64,000 nt of DNA from CATOSP01 sp034422355 (GTDB lineage Bacteria; Chloroflexota; Dehalococcoidia; Lucifugimonadales; UBA3495), in the NCBI GenBank assembly GCA_034422355.1, contig DAOUJS010000152.1, positions 1 through 64,000 on the forward strand, given 5' to 3'. The position numbers were made by a program, and so were the translations under genes. Under the pieces are notes generated by a model. That model was not told the DNA's origin and did no database searches. It was given only the letters and a program-made list of their open reading frames with translations. This document shows, piece after piece, positions 42,109-50,422 of the stretch; the first letter of the stretch is position 1, and every line of letters begins with the position of its first letter.

Positions 42109-43482
42109 ATGGACTCAATGCAACTACGCAACCTGCCCAGCGTGGACAGAGTGATGGCCAGTGAGGCCGTGGCCGAACTGGCTGCTGTCTACTCCCGCGA
42201 ATGGGTGGTCGGCGTGGTCCGGGAACAGTTGGATCTGGCGCGCCGGGATATCCGTCGAGGCGGAAAGGCGCCAGGCCCGGACTCCCTGGTTGAAGCAGTG
42301 TGCCGGCATGTGGCGGACCTTACCCGGACCACGCCCCGGCGGGTCATCAACGCTACCGGAGTGGTAATTCACACCAATCTGGGGCGTGCCCCCCTGAGCC
42401 GCGCGGCCATTGAGGCCATGTCCCAGGCTGCCCAGGGGTATTCGGACCTTGAACTGGACCTGACGACGGGAAGACGCGGGTCGAGGCAATCACACCTTCA
42501 GGCGTTGCTGCGCCATCTCACTGGAGCCGAGGCGGCCCTGGCGGTCAACAACAACGCCTCGGCGGTGATGCTGGGGCTCTCGGCGTTGGCTGCGGGCAGA
42601 GACGTGATAGTCCCCCGTGGAGAAGCCGTGGAGATTGGAGGCGGTTTCCGCATACCCGATGTCCTGGAGCAGAGCGGGGCCAGGCTCGTTGACGTGGGCA
42701 CTACCAACCGCACCTACGTCCGGGACTACGAGAATGCGATCACTGAGAACACCGCCGCGTTCCTCAAAGTCCACGCCAGCAACTTCCGGGTCGAGGGTTT
42801 TACCGCCACCGTCGAGGCGGGAGACCTGGTTGACCTTGGCGTGCGGATGGGAATCCCTGTGCTCCACGACGTTGGCAGCGGAGCGCTTTTGCCCACCGAG
42901 ACCTACGGCCTGGCCCATGAGCCGACGCCCCAGGAAAGCATTGCCTCCGGGATGGGGCTGGTCTTCTTCTCCGGGGACAAGCTGCTGGGAGGCCCCCAGG
43001 CCGGGATCATCGTCGGCAAAGCCGACCTGGTGGAGAGGCTGGAGAGGCACCCACTGGCTCGCGCCATGCGGATCGATAAGCTGAACCTGGCCGCTCTGAC
43101 CGCAACCCTCCTGCATTATTTGCGCAAGGAGGCAGAGGAGAAGATTCCGGTATGGCGGATGATTTCGGCCACCGAGGGGGCAGTCAAGGAGAGGGCGGAA
43201 AAGTGGAATGCCAGCGCCGGTTCCGGTGGTGAGGTGGTTGCCAGCCGGTCGGCCATCGGCGGAGGCAGCCTCCCCGGAGAGACGCTGCCTACCTGGTGCC
43301 TGGCCTTGGAACACCCCCTGGCGTCCGGTGGACCAGAAGCGCTGACCCGGCGGCTCAGACACGGCTCCCCGCCTGTTATGGCCAGAATCGAGGGAGACCG
43401 GACACTGCTGGACCCAAGAACTGTGCTCCCCGAAGAGGAAGCAGACCTGTCTCAGGCGCTCAAGAACGCTTTGCATGGTTAG
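42109..43482 (+). CDS. selA: L-seryl-tRNA(Sec) selenium transferase
   Basis: PLP enzyme that converts Ser-tRNA(Sec) to Sec-tRNA(Sec). The 457-aa length matches bacterial SelA. It begins MDSMQLRNLPSVDRVM and has RVINATGVVIHTNLGRAPL, YSDLELDLTTGRRGSR and the Schiff-base lysine K291 in FFSGDKLLGGPQAG (E. coli K295). The helical N-terminal tRNA-binding domain (about residues 1-75) is present, which favours true SelA over SelA-like paralogues. No selB, selC or selD is within this window. Confidence 0.93.
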   Translation: MDSMQLRNLPSVDRVMASEAVAELAAVYSREWVVGVVREQLDLARRDIRRGGKAPGPDSLVEAVCRHVADLTRTTPRRVINATGVVIHTNLGRAPLSRAAIEAMSQAAQGYSDLELDLTTGRRGSRQSHLQALLRHLTGAEAALAVNNNASAVMLGLSALAAGRDVIVPRGEAVEIGGGFRIPDVLEQSGARLVDVGTTNRTYVRDYENAITENTAAFLKVHASNFRVEGFTATVEAGDLVDLGVRMGIPVLHDVGSGALLPTETYGLAHEPTPQESIASGMGLVFFSGDKLLGGPQAGIIVGKADLVERLERHPLARAMRIDKLNLAALTATLLHYLRKEAEEKIPVWRMISATEGAVKERAEKWNASAGSGGEVVASRSAIGGGSLPGETLPTWCLALEHPLASGGPEALTRRLRHGSPPVMARIEGDRTLLDPRTVLPEEEADLSQALKNALHG

Positions 43483-43568
43483 GAAACCGGGTTGAAGTCA
43501 CCCCCTTGGGGGCGCATTGGCGGCAAAGTCAGGCCGCCGTCAACAAAGATTCCAGTTGAGCTTGCGAG

Positions 43569-44333
43569 ATGACCGATTATCTTCTGGTGCATGGGGCGGG
43601 GCAAGGCGCATGGACTTGGGGGCACGTGTGGGGCTATATGACCGCCCCGGTTGCCCATCCGCCAAGGCTGTACTCTCCACGTCCGGCTAACCGGGTCTAT
43701 CCCATGGACCTTCCTGGTCACGGCGCAGATGCCGGGGGAGATACCGGCCAGATACGGATGGAGGAATGCGTCAACTCGATTGTCCGGGCGGTGGAACGGG
43801 AAGGCCTGTCGGACCTGGTGATGGCCGGTCACGGGTCCTCCGCCCCGATGGTGATACAGGCTGCGGAGCAGTTACCCAGCCCGCCGAAGAGAATCGTGTT
43901 GATCGCCGGAGTGATCCCCCCCGACCAGCGCACTATGGCAAGCGTGATTCCCCAGGCTGTGAGATCTGCATTCAGGCTGCGGTACATGCTGAGCAAGCTG
44001 ACGAGTAGAGAACTTCGAATACCCAAGTCCGTGATCAACAAACTGTTTTGCAACGGCATGGACCCGATGGAGATAGTGCATGTGGTGGGGAAGTTCGGCC
44101 CAATACCCAACAGGGTAATGACCGCCCCGATTGACCTGAAACGGTCTGAGCGCCAATGCCCATTGACCTACGTGGTGTTGACGCAGAACAAGCTGCTGCC
44201 GCCTGCGCTGCAGAGGCAAATGGCCCAGAGGGCGCCGTGGAGCGATGCGGAAATCATCGAAATGGATGCTTGCCATCTTGCGGCCTTGCACCGCCCCAGG
44301 GAGCTTGCCAACCTGCTGCTGAGCTACTCTTGA
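43569..44333 (+). CDS. Alpha/beta-hydrolase-fold protein with altered nucleophile elbow
   Basis: 254 aa, of the methylesterase/hydroxynitrile-lyase-like branch. It starts YLLVHGAGQGAWTWG (oxyanion loop), has the DLPGHGADAG strand, and ends with the catalytic-type histidine in DACHLAALHRPRELANLLL. The nucleophile elbow reads AGHGSSA: the serine of the usual GHSxG is replaced by glycine, with serines in the next two positions. The codons GGT-CAC-GGG-TCC are unambiguous. It may be non-catalytic or use a shifted serine. Role unknown. It is downstream of selA and ends at a strong terminator. Confidence 0.82.
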   Translation: MTDYLLVHGAGQGAWTWGHVWGYMTAPVAHPPRLYSPRPANRVYPMDLPGHGADAGGDTGQIRMEECVNSIVRAVEREGLSDLVMAGHGSSAPMVIQAAEQLPSPPKRIVLIAGVIPPDQRTMASVIPQAVRSAFRLRYMLSKLTSRELRIPKSVINKLFCNGMDPMEIVHVVGKFGPIPNRVMTAPIDLKRSERQCPLTYVVLTQNKLLPPALQRQMAQRAPWSDAEIIEMDACHLAALHRPRELANLLLSYS

Positions 44334-44371
44334 AGCTCCTTCGCACATCACCCACAAGCCGCTGGCAATAC

Positions 44372-44403
44372 AAAAGAGGGAGCGGAAAAAGGCTCCCTCT
44401 TTT
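44372..44403. terminator. Strong bidirectional rho-independent terminator
   Basis: AAAAGAGGGAGC (44372-44383) and GCTCCCTCTTTT (44392-44403) form a perfect 12-bp stem with an 8-nt loop and T-runs on both strands. It separates the convergent hydrolase and groEL genes and can stop transcription from either side. Confidence 0.92.
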
Positions 44404-44457
44404 CTTGTATCCGCCGGCTGTGAAGCCGCGTCCCCGTTCTAGGGACTGGCCTGCGGG

Positions 44458-46071
44458 CTAAAACTCGTGGGTGTGGCCCGGGTGCATGGGTTCGTCGCTG
44501 TGTTCCTCAGAGATCAGGGACTGGGTGGTGAGAATCATGGAGGCTACACTGGCGGCATTCTCCAAGGCCACCCGTGAGACCTTGGCAGGATCGATGATGC
44601 CCATGTCCATCATGTCGCCGAATTCGTCCCGTCGGGCGTCATATCCATAAGTCGGAGAGTCGCTGCGGACGACCTGGTCAAGGACGACCGCCCCTTCCTG
44701 CCCGGCATTGCCCGCGATGATGCGGATGGGGTCCTGCAGGGCGGCGCGGAGGATGGTCTTGGCCACCTCCTCATCGTGAGGCAACTGAACGGAGTCCAGG
44801 GCAGAGAGGGCGCGAACGTAGGCAACCCCACCACCTGGCACGATGCCCTCGTCAACTGCGGCGCGGGTGGCGGACAGGGCGTCTTCCACCCTTGCCTTGC
44901 GCTCCTTCAGCTCCGGTTCCGTTGCGCCGCCTACTTTGATGACAGCAACACCGCCGGACAGCTTGGCCATTCGCTCCTGAAGTTTCTCCCTGTCGTATTC
45001 GGATGTCGTCTCCTCGGACTGCACCTGTATCTGGTCGACGCGGGCCTTGATCATGTCAGGGTCGCCTGCGCCCTCAACCACGGTGGTCTTGTCCTTGGTT
45101 GACTCCATCCGGCGGGCGCGTCCCAAGTCCTCTATAGCGGCCAGGTCCAGCTTGCGGCCCTGTTCCTCCGAAATAACCTGGGCTCCGGTCAGGATGGCGA
45201 TGTCCTCAAGCATGGCCTTGCGCCGGTCACCAAACCCGGGGGCCTTGACCGCCACGCAGTTGATGGTGCCGCGCATCTTGTTGACCACGAGGACGGCGAG
45301 GGCCTCGCTGTCCACGTCCTCTGCGATGATCACTAGGTTTCGGGAGACTTGCAGAACCTTTTCCAGAATGGGAACGAGGTCGGCAGCCGAGGAGATCTTC
45401 TTGTCGGTGACCAGGATGTAGGGGTCTTCAATCACGGCTTCCATACGTTCCGGGTTGGTCACGAAATAGGGGCTGATGTAGCCCCGGTCGAAGTTCATCC
45501 CGTCAACGTACTCGGTCTCGGACTCGATGCCCTTGCTTTCCTCGACCGTGATTACCCCCTCCCGGCCCACGTGATCCATGACCTCAGCCAGAGTCTCCCC
45601 AATCTCGGCGTCGTTGGCCGAGATACCGGCCACCTGGGCCATCTGGTCCCGGTTATCAACCGGTGTAGAGAGCTTGCCTAATTCGTTGACGATAGCGCGG
45701 ACGCTGCGGTCGATGCCCCGTTTAATGGCCATCGGGTCGGCCCCGGCGGCGACGTTTTTCATACCCTCCCGGACCATCGTCTGGGCCAGGATGGTTGCGG
45801 TGGTAGTGCCGTCGCCGGCGATCTCGTTGGTCTTGCTGGCAGCCTCCTTGATCAGTTGGGCGCCCATGTTCTCGAAGGACTCGTGCAGGTCCACTTCCTT
45901 GGCAATAGCCACGCCGTCATTGGTGACAATCGGCGCGCCCCACTTTCGCTCAAGGACCACGTTATGGCCCTTGGGTCCCAAAGTGACGCGCACGGCGTTG
46001 GCGACGGTGTCAATGCCGCGGAGAAGCGCTTGCTGGGCTTCCTCATCGCGGGCTATCAGTTTGGCTGGCAT
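44458..46071 (-). CDS. groEL: Chaperonin GroEL (60 kDa)
   Basis: ATP-dependent protein-folding chamber. It has 537 aa. N-terminal TVANAVRVTLGPKGHNVVLE and the ATP-site stretch AGDGTTTATILAQTMV are conserved. The apical-domain hinge includes EGVITVEESKGIE, and the C-terminal equatorial part has GIVPGGGVAYVRAL and YGYDARRDEFGDM. The flexible GGM-rich tail is missing; the protein ends in a histidine-rich MHPGHTHEF. It lies 56 nt downstream of groES and is co-transcribed with it. Confidence 0.97.
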   Translation of the reverse strand: MPAKLIARDEEAQQALLRGIDTVANAVRVTLGPKGHNVVLERKWGAPIVTNDGVAIAKEVDLHESFENMGAQLIKEAASKTNEIAGDGTTTATILAQTMVREGMKNVAAGADPMAIKRGIDRSVRAIVNELGKLSTPVDNRDQMAQVAGISANDAEIGETLAEVMDHVGREGVITVEESKGIESETEYVDGMNFDRGYISPYFVTNPERMEAVIEDPYILVTDKKISSAADLVPILEKVLQVSRNLVIIAEDVDSEALAVLVVNKMRGTINCVAVKAPGFGDRRKAMLEDIAILTGAQVISEEQGRKLDLAAIEDLGRARRMESTKDKTTVVEGAGDPDMIKARVDQIQVQSEETTSEYDREKLQERMAKLSGGVAVIKVGGATEPELKERKARVEDALSATRAAVDEGIVPGGGVAYVRALSALDSVQLPHDEEVAKTILRAALQDPIRIIAGNAGQEGAVVLDQVVRSDSPTYGYDARRDEFGDMMDMGIIDPAKVSRVALENAASVASMILTTQSLISEEHSDEPMHPGHTHEF

Positions 46072-46127
46072 AGTTCCTAAACCTCCTAAAAGCTGAGTGG
46101 CCGGGGCCGGCGGTTATCACGGGTCCC

Positions 46128-46439
46128 TTAGGTCAACTTGGCCAGGACGTCGTTTGACCCCATAATCAGGAGTTCTTCATCTTCTACCTGAAATTCCGTC
46201 CCGGCAAACCTGGAGTAAATTACCCTGTCCCCAACTGCCACTTCCATCTCAAGCCGCTTGCCGTTATTCAAGACCCGTCCGGGGCCGGCAGCCACCACCT
46301 CCCCTTCCTGCTGGCGTTCCAGGGCCGTGTCAGGGAGAACGACTCCCCCACTGCTCATATCCTCCTGCGCCTTGGGCCTCACCACTATACGGTCGCCCAA
46401 TGGTTTCAGTTGTGTAGCCGAGCTTGCGCTTATGGTCAT
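46128..46439 (-). CDS. groES: Co-chaperonin GroES (10 kDa)
   Basis: Caps the GroEL chamber. It has 103 aa from ATG 46439, with AGGAAG directly upstream. LKPLGDRIVVRPKAQEDMSSGGVVLPD contains the start of the core beta barrel and the mobile loop (about residues 20-33, with GGVVLP), and GDRVIYSRFAGTEF is the later strand. Length and order (groES then groEL) are standard. The upstream region has a TATAAT and a row of three 10-nt repeats but no CIRCE sequence. Confidence 0.95.
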   Translation of the reverse strand: MTISASSATQLKPLGDRIVVRPKAQEDMSSGGVVLPDTALERQQEGEVVAAGPGRVLNNGKRLEMEVAVGDRVIYSRFAGTEFQVEDEELLIMGSNDVLAKLT

Positions 46440-46468
46440 ATCTTCCTCCACAAGTTTGGACACGGCCC

Positions 46469-46531
46469 ATTATAAGCCTGGCCGTGCCTGGTTTTACGGT
46501 TCAATTTTCGGTTGAATGTTCCGGTTGAATG
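46469..46531 (-). promoter_or_regulatory. groES promoter region with triplicated 10-nt repeat
   Basis: TATAAT on the minus strand (complement of 46469-46474) is the -10. Upstream are CGGTTCAATT (46497-46506), CGGTTGAATG (46509-46518) and CGGTTGAATG (46522-46531), with a 12-13 nt period. They abut the expected -35 and look like binding sites for a heat-shock regulator other than HrcA. Confidence 0.6.
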
Positions 46532-46713
46532 CGGCTTCGGCAATGCAACCACGATAAGGATAATTCCAGGGGAATTGGCGGTCAAGATACTGGTGGGAGG
46601 GTGGAGATTGCATGACTGCATTCAATTACCTCGGGGAACCCTCAATCTCTCATGCGCGGCGGCGGCGTGGCCGGTTCCGAGATAGCTTCGGGTAGTTGTG
46701 CTAGACTGACGGC

Positions 46714-47961
46714 ATGTCATATGTCGCAGACCTGCATATACACTCGCGGTTCGCTTACGCTTGCAGCAAGAACATTTCATTGGCGGGCATGGCGGAGTGG
46801 GCCAAGTTGAAGGGCATCGACCTGCTGGCCTGCGGGGACTTTACCCATCCGGCGTGGAACCAAGAGTTAAGGGAGAAGCTGGAGGAGGCGGGGCGCGGCC
46901 TCTATCAATTTGGCGGCGTTAACTTCGTCCTTGGGACCGAAATTAGCTGCGTATACCGTCAGGGCGGTCAGGGCAGACGAGTGCATCTGCTGGTATTCGC
47001 GCCGGATTTCAAATCTGTTGAGCTGCTGTGCCGGTCTCTGGCCGCTGCGGGAGCTAAATTGGAGGGCGACGGACGGCCCAGTGTCTCCCTTTCAGCAAGG
47101 GATTTAACTGCCCTGGCCATTGATCTGGACTGCATGGTCATCCCGGCCCATGTTTGGACACCCTGGTACGGAATGTACGGCTCCAAGTCGGGGTTCGACC
47201 ACCTGGAGGACTGTTTCCGGGACATGAGCCGGTACATACACGCCGTCGAGACCGGACTTTCCAGCGACCCGGAGATGAACTGGTCCATGTCCGAACTGGG
47301 AGGGAGGTCCATCGTCTCTTTTTCCGACGCCCATTCCCTGCCGAACCTGGGCCGGGAGGTAACGGTCTTCGCCGGAGAACCCGGCTACGATTCCCTGCGG
47401 GACGCCCTGGCGCGACGGCAGGTGGAGTACACGGTTGAGTTCTACGCCGAGGAGGGGAAATACCACTACAGTGGCCACCGGAAGTGCGGGGTACGCCATT
47501 CGCCTGAAGATACTGCCCAGCAGGGCAGCAGGTGCCCGGAATGTGGACGCCTCTTGACCCTGGGAGTGCTGCACAGAGTCCGGGGCTTGTCGGATGTAGG
47601 AGTGACGGTCACCTCGGACACCCGTGGTATGGTCCACTCCGGACAGCGTCCGCCGTTTATTCGCGCGGTGTCCATGATAGACATAATCGCCCAGGCCCTG
47701 GGGCGGGGTCGTGGGACCAAGGGAGTGCAGCAGGAGTATCGCCGTATCGCCGGGGAGTTGGGCAGCGAATTGCAAGCGCTTATTCACACGGGAGTAGAAG
47801 ACCTGACTCTTGTGGCAGGAGAACGCATCGCTGAGGGCATCATGCTGGCCAGGTCGGGCCGGGTGAGGGTTGAGCCTGGCTTTGACGGAGAATACGGAAA
47901 GGTTCAGATCTGGGATGCGCCTGAGCAATTGCCTCTGGACTTGGGCGGCCATCCCCAATAG
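46714..47961 (+). CDS. Endonuclease Q (PHP-domain DNA repair nuclease) with clamp-binding-like tail
   Basis: A 415-aa PHP-family metal-dependent nuclease. The N-terminal YVADLHIHSRFAYACSKNI and GTEISCVY hold the metal ligands; IPAHVWTPWYGMYGSKSGF and SFSDAHS continue the active site. A zinc-finger-like cluster lies at about residues 255-280 (KCGVRH...CPECG). This layout matches endonuclease Q, which nicks 5' of deaminated bases (uracil, hypoxanthine, xanthine) and abasic sites. The C-terminus has QLPLDL at residues 405-410, a hexapeptide of the bacterial beta-clamp-binding type. It stands alone, transcribed away from groES. Confidence 0.85.
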   Translation: MSYVADLHIHSRFAYACSKNISLAGMAEWAKLKGIDLLACGDFTHPAWNQELREKLEEAGRGLYQFGGVNFVLGTEISCVYRQGGQGRRVHLLVFAPDFKSVELLCRSLAAAGAKLEGDGRPSVSLSARDLTALAIDLDCMVIPAHVWTPWYGMYGSKSGFDHLEDCFRDMSRYIHAVETGLSSDPEMNWSMSELGGRSIVSFSDAHSLPNLGREVTVFAGEPGYDSLRDALARRQVEYTVEFYAEEGKYHYSGHRKCGVRHSPEDTAQQGSRCPECGRLLTLGVLHRVRGLSDVGVTVTSDTRGMVHSGQRPPFIRAVSMIDIIAQALGRGRGTKGVQQEYRRIAGELGSELQALIHTGVEDLTLVAGERIAEGIMLARSGRVRVEPGFDGEYGKVQIWDAPEQLPLDLGGHPQ

Positions 47962-48069
47962 CCCCAAGTTCCTACGATCAGTGCAGTTTGGCGGCGGATG
48001 GCCCCCCGACTGTGTATGTTACAATTGGCGTCGGCGTTGTCCTCTCAATAACCCCTGCTTGTGTGACGA

Positions 48070-48717
48070 ATGGACTTTCTGGTCAGGCGCCTTCGCGCCG
48101 AGGACATCAGTCAAGTAGTCGAGATAGAGCGCGAGGCTTTTTCCCCTCTATGGATTAGCACGCCCTTCAAACGCGAGTTGAACAACCGCTACACCTGCCA
48201 TCTGGTGGTGTGTCCTCCTGATTCTGAAACCGCCGAACCGGAGAAGGACGGCGACCTGGTAGAATCCAGTTCACTGCTGTCTCGTGTTGCCCGAAAGGCC
48301 CGCGGTTTGCTTGGGCAAACCCCGGATAGCGCCGCGCCCCCCGACTCCATCGCGGGCTACGTTAGTGTCTGGTACCAGGGAGACGAAGCCCATATCACAG
48401 AGATCGCGGTGCGCGAGGTCCTTCGCGGTCAGGGTCTTGGTGAATTGCTCCTGATAGGGTCGCTGCGGGAAGCGTTAAAGTACGGCTCCCAGGTTATGAC
48501 CCTGGAGGCCCGGGTGTCCAACTTCATTGCGCAGCGGCTTTATGAGAAGTACGGCTTCAAGCACGTCGGAGTCCGAAAAGCGTACTACTCGGACAACCGG
48601 GAAGACGCCGTGATAATGACGACCAGCCCCATCCACAGCCTGGAGTACCAGGAGAACTTCCAACAACTGCAGGAAGCCTACCGGGAGCGGTGGCGGGAGA
48701 TTTGCATACAGGGGTGA
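48070..48717 (+). CDS. rimI: GNAT acetyltransferase, RimI-like
   Basis: 215 aa. The N-terminal half has RRLRAEDISQVVEIEREAF, and the acetyl-CoA site is VLRGQGLGELLL, followed by LEARVSNFIAQRLYEKYGF and the C-terminal VGVRKAYYSDNREDAVIM, matching RimI, which acetylates the N-terminus of ribosomal protein S18. RimI is usually about 150 aa. Here about 50 extra hydrophilic residues (about 52-98, EPEKDGDLVESSS...) split the fold before the central strand. S18 specificity is therefore an inference. Confidence 0.82.
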   Translation: MDFLVRRLRAEDISQVVEIEREAFSPLWISTPFKRELNNRYTCHLVVCPPDSETAEPEKDGDLVESSSLLSRVARKARGLLGQTPDSAAPPDSIAGYVSVWYQGDEAHITEIAVREVLRGQGLGELLLIGSLREALKYGSQVMTLEARVSNFIAQRLYEKYGFKHVGVRKAYYSDNREDAVIMTTSPIHSLEYQENFQQLQEAYRERWREICIQG

Positions 48718-48891
48718 TCCCTTCTTCCTGGCGCCAACTGGATTACGCGCAGGGTGGCGGGCATCGTAGCCGGATACTTCGTGTTGACCATCCGTAAGGC
48801 CGTTGGTAGAATGGGCCAATCGCGGGTCCGCTTGAGACTCCGCGCTATGAGCCCGGGTGCTCGTTAGGAACAATCTGGAGGATGCGGCCTG

Positions 48892-49503
48892 GTGTTGGTC
48901 ATTGGGTTGACCGGAGGTATTGGGACCGGCAAGAGCGAGGTTTCGCGTCTCCTGGAGTTCCTGGGAGCAACTCTCATCAACGCCGACCAGCTAGGCCATG
49001 AAGCCTACACTCCTCACACCGAGACTTGGAACCTGGTTGTCAATGCCTTCGGAGAGGGCATTCTCCAGGAGAGCGGCGAGATAGACCGCCGGAAGCTTGG
49101 AGCCATCGTGTTCGCAGATCCTGAGGAGATGGCCAAGCTGAACGGCATCATGCATCCCCGCATGGCGCGGATGGTGTCGGACAGGATCGATTCCTTGAGG
49201 GAGGATGGGGCCAAGGTAGCTGTGGTGGAAGCTGCGGTGCTCTTCGAGGCCGGCTGGGAAACCCTCGTCGACGAGGTATGGTCAACCGACTCCCCGGTTG
49301 AGGCAGTCGTGGAGAGGCTGCAAGCCGCTCGGGGCATAGGCCCCGAGGAGGCCCAGAAGCGGATCTCGTCGCAAATGGACCGCGAAGAGCGGCTTGGCCG
49401 CTCCGACGTGGTGGTGGACAACTCCGGTGACGTGACCGACTTGGAACGAACAGTGCGTGGGCTGTGGGAGTCAAGAGTAAACGGAAGGACAGAGAGCAGG
49501 TAA
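48892..49503 (+). CDS. coaE: Dephospho-CoA kinase
   Basis: Last step of CoA synthesis: phosphorylates dephospho-CoA at the 3'-hydroxyl. It has 203 aa from a GTG. The P-loop is LTGGIGTGKSEVSRLLE at the N-terminus; NADQLGHEAY and HPRMARMV are the substrate-binding stretches. The lid region has QMDREERLGRSDVVVDNSG. Length and motifs are normal. Its stop overlaps the start of the MoxR-type ATPase (TAATG), so the two are coupled. With the CoA pyrophosphatase two genes later, this operon contains both a CoA-making and a CoA-degrading enzyme. Confidence 0.95.
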   Translation: MLVIGLTGGIGTGKSEVSRLLEFLGATLINADQLGHEAYTPHTETWNLVVNAFGEGILQESGEIDRRKLGAIVFADPEEMAKLNGIMHPRMARMVSDRIDSLREDGAKVAVVEAAVLFEAGWETLVDEVWSTDSPVEAVVERLQAARGIGPEEAQKRISSQMDREERLGRSDVVVDNSGDVTDLERTVRGLWESRVNGRTESR

Positions 49504-50414
49504 TGGTAGAAACGGATGTACCCGAGTTCAAAGAGTATGCAATCGAGGAGTTCCTCGTCCGCAGTGAGCCCTACTACCGCTCTGTTGGAGACGAGGAATC
49601 CCTCTTCAGCGCAGCCTATCAGCAGCATATCCCGGTATTGTTGAAGGGACCCACCGGCTGCGGCAAGACCCGCTTCGTGGAATATATGGCGTGGAAGCTG
49701 GGGCGGCCCCTGACCGTGATCAGGGAGGGGCAGGGCCCCCAGGGCGCGCCGCGCCAGGAGATGCGGGAAGGCGAAGTCAGGGTGCCGCTGGTTACTATCG
49801 CATGCCATGAGGACCTGACGGCCAGCGACCTGGTAGGGCGCTATCTGCTGGATGCGGAAGGCACCCGCTGGATCGACGGACCAATGACCCGGGCAGTCAA
49901 GAACGGCGCGATTCTCTACCTTGACGAGGTTGTGGAAGCCCGGAAAGATACCACGGTGCTGATCCACCCCCTCACCGACCACCGCCGGATTCTGCCCGTG
50001 GAGAAGACCGGGTCCATCATCGAGGCCGACGACCGGTTCCTGCTGTGCATCTCCTACAACCCCGGATACCAGAGCGCGTTGAAGGACCTCAAGCACAGCA
50101 CCAGGCAGCGGTTTATCTCCATTGAGTTCAACTATCCCCCGCGTGAAATTGAAGCGGAGATCGTGGCGCGGGAGAGCGGTTGCAGCCCCGAGGATGCTGA
50201 CTCCCTGGCCAAGCTGGGAGAGAAAATCCGAAACCTCCAGGAGCACGGGCTTCAGGAAGGGGCCAGCACCCGCCTGTTGATCTACGCCGGGCGGTTGATG
50301 TCCGAGGGCATCCCGGCACGGCGCGCTTGCCAGGTAGCCATCGTGTGGACGCTTACCGACGAACCCGAGTTGCAGCGCAGCATAGAAGAAGTGGTCTCCT
50401 CAATCTTCGAATAG
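49503..50414 (+). CDS. MoxR-family AAA+ ATPase, CbbQ/NirQ/NorQ type
   Basis: 303 aa from the ATG that overlaps the coaE stop. Walker A is LLKGPTGCGKT at about residues 47-56, Walker B is GAILYLDEVVEA, and the sensor region ends in the arginine-rich RQRFISIEF. N-terminal EEFLVRSEPYYRSVGDEESL is typical of CbbQ/NirQ. These ATPases work with VWA-domain partners to remodel or activate metalloenzymes such as Rubisco or nitric oxide reductase. The partner gene follows one gene downstream. No Rubisco or nor genes are in this window, so the client is unknown. Confidence 0.9.
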   Translation: MVETDVPEFKEYAIEEFLVRSEPYYRSVGDEESLFSAAYQQHIPVLLKGPTGCGKTRFVEYMAWKLGRPLTVIREGQGPQGAPRQEMREGEVRVPLVTIACHEDLTASDLVGRYLLDAEGTRWIDGPMTRAVKNGAILYLDEVVEARKDTTVLIHPLTDHRRILPVEKTGSIIEADDRFLLCISYNPGYQSALKDLKHSTRQRFISIEFNYPPREIEAEIVARESGCSPEDADSLAKLGEKIRNLQEHGLQEGASTRLLIYAGRLMSEGIPARRACQVAIVWTLTDEPELQRSIEEVVSSIFE

Positions 50415-50422
50415 CGGTACAG

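Noticed and set aside
42741..42757. CACTGAGAACACCGCC, resembling the repeated leader box
   Set aside because: It is inside selA in a conserved coding stretch (ITENTAAF), lacks the CCCCAT extension and has no start codon at the right distance.
46440..46713. CIRCE operator upstream of groES
   Set aside because: The TTAGCACTC...GAGTGCTAA inverted repeat is absent; a different repeat is present and is reported instead.
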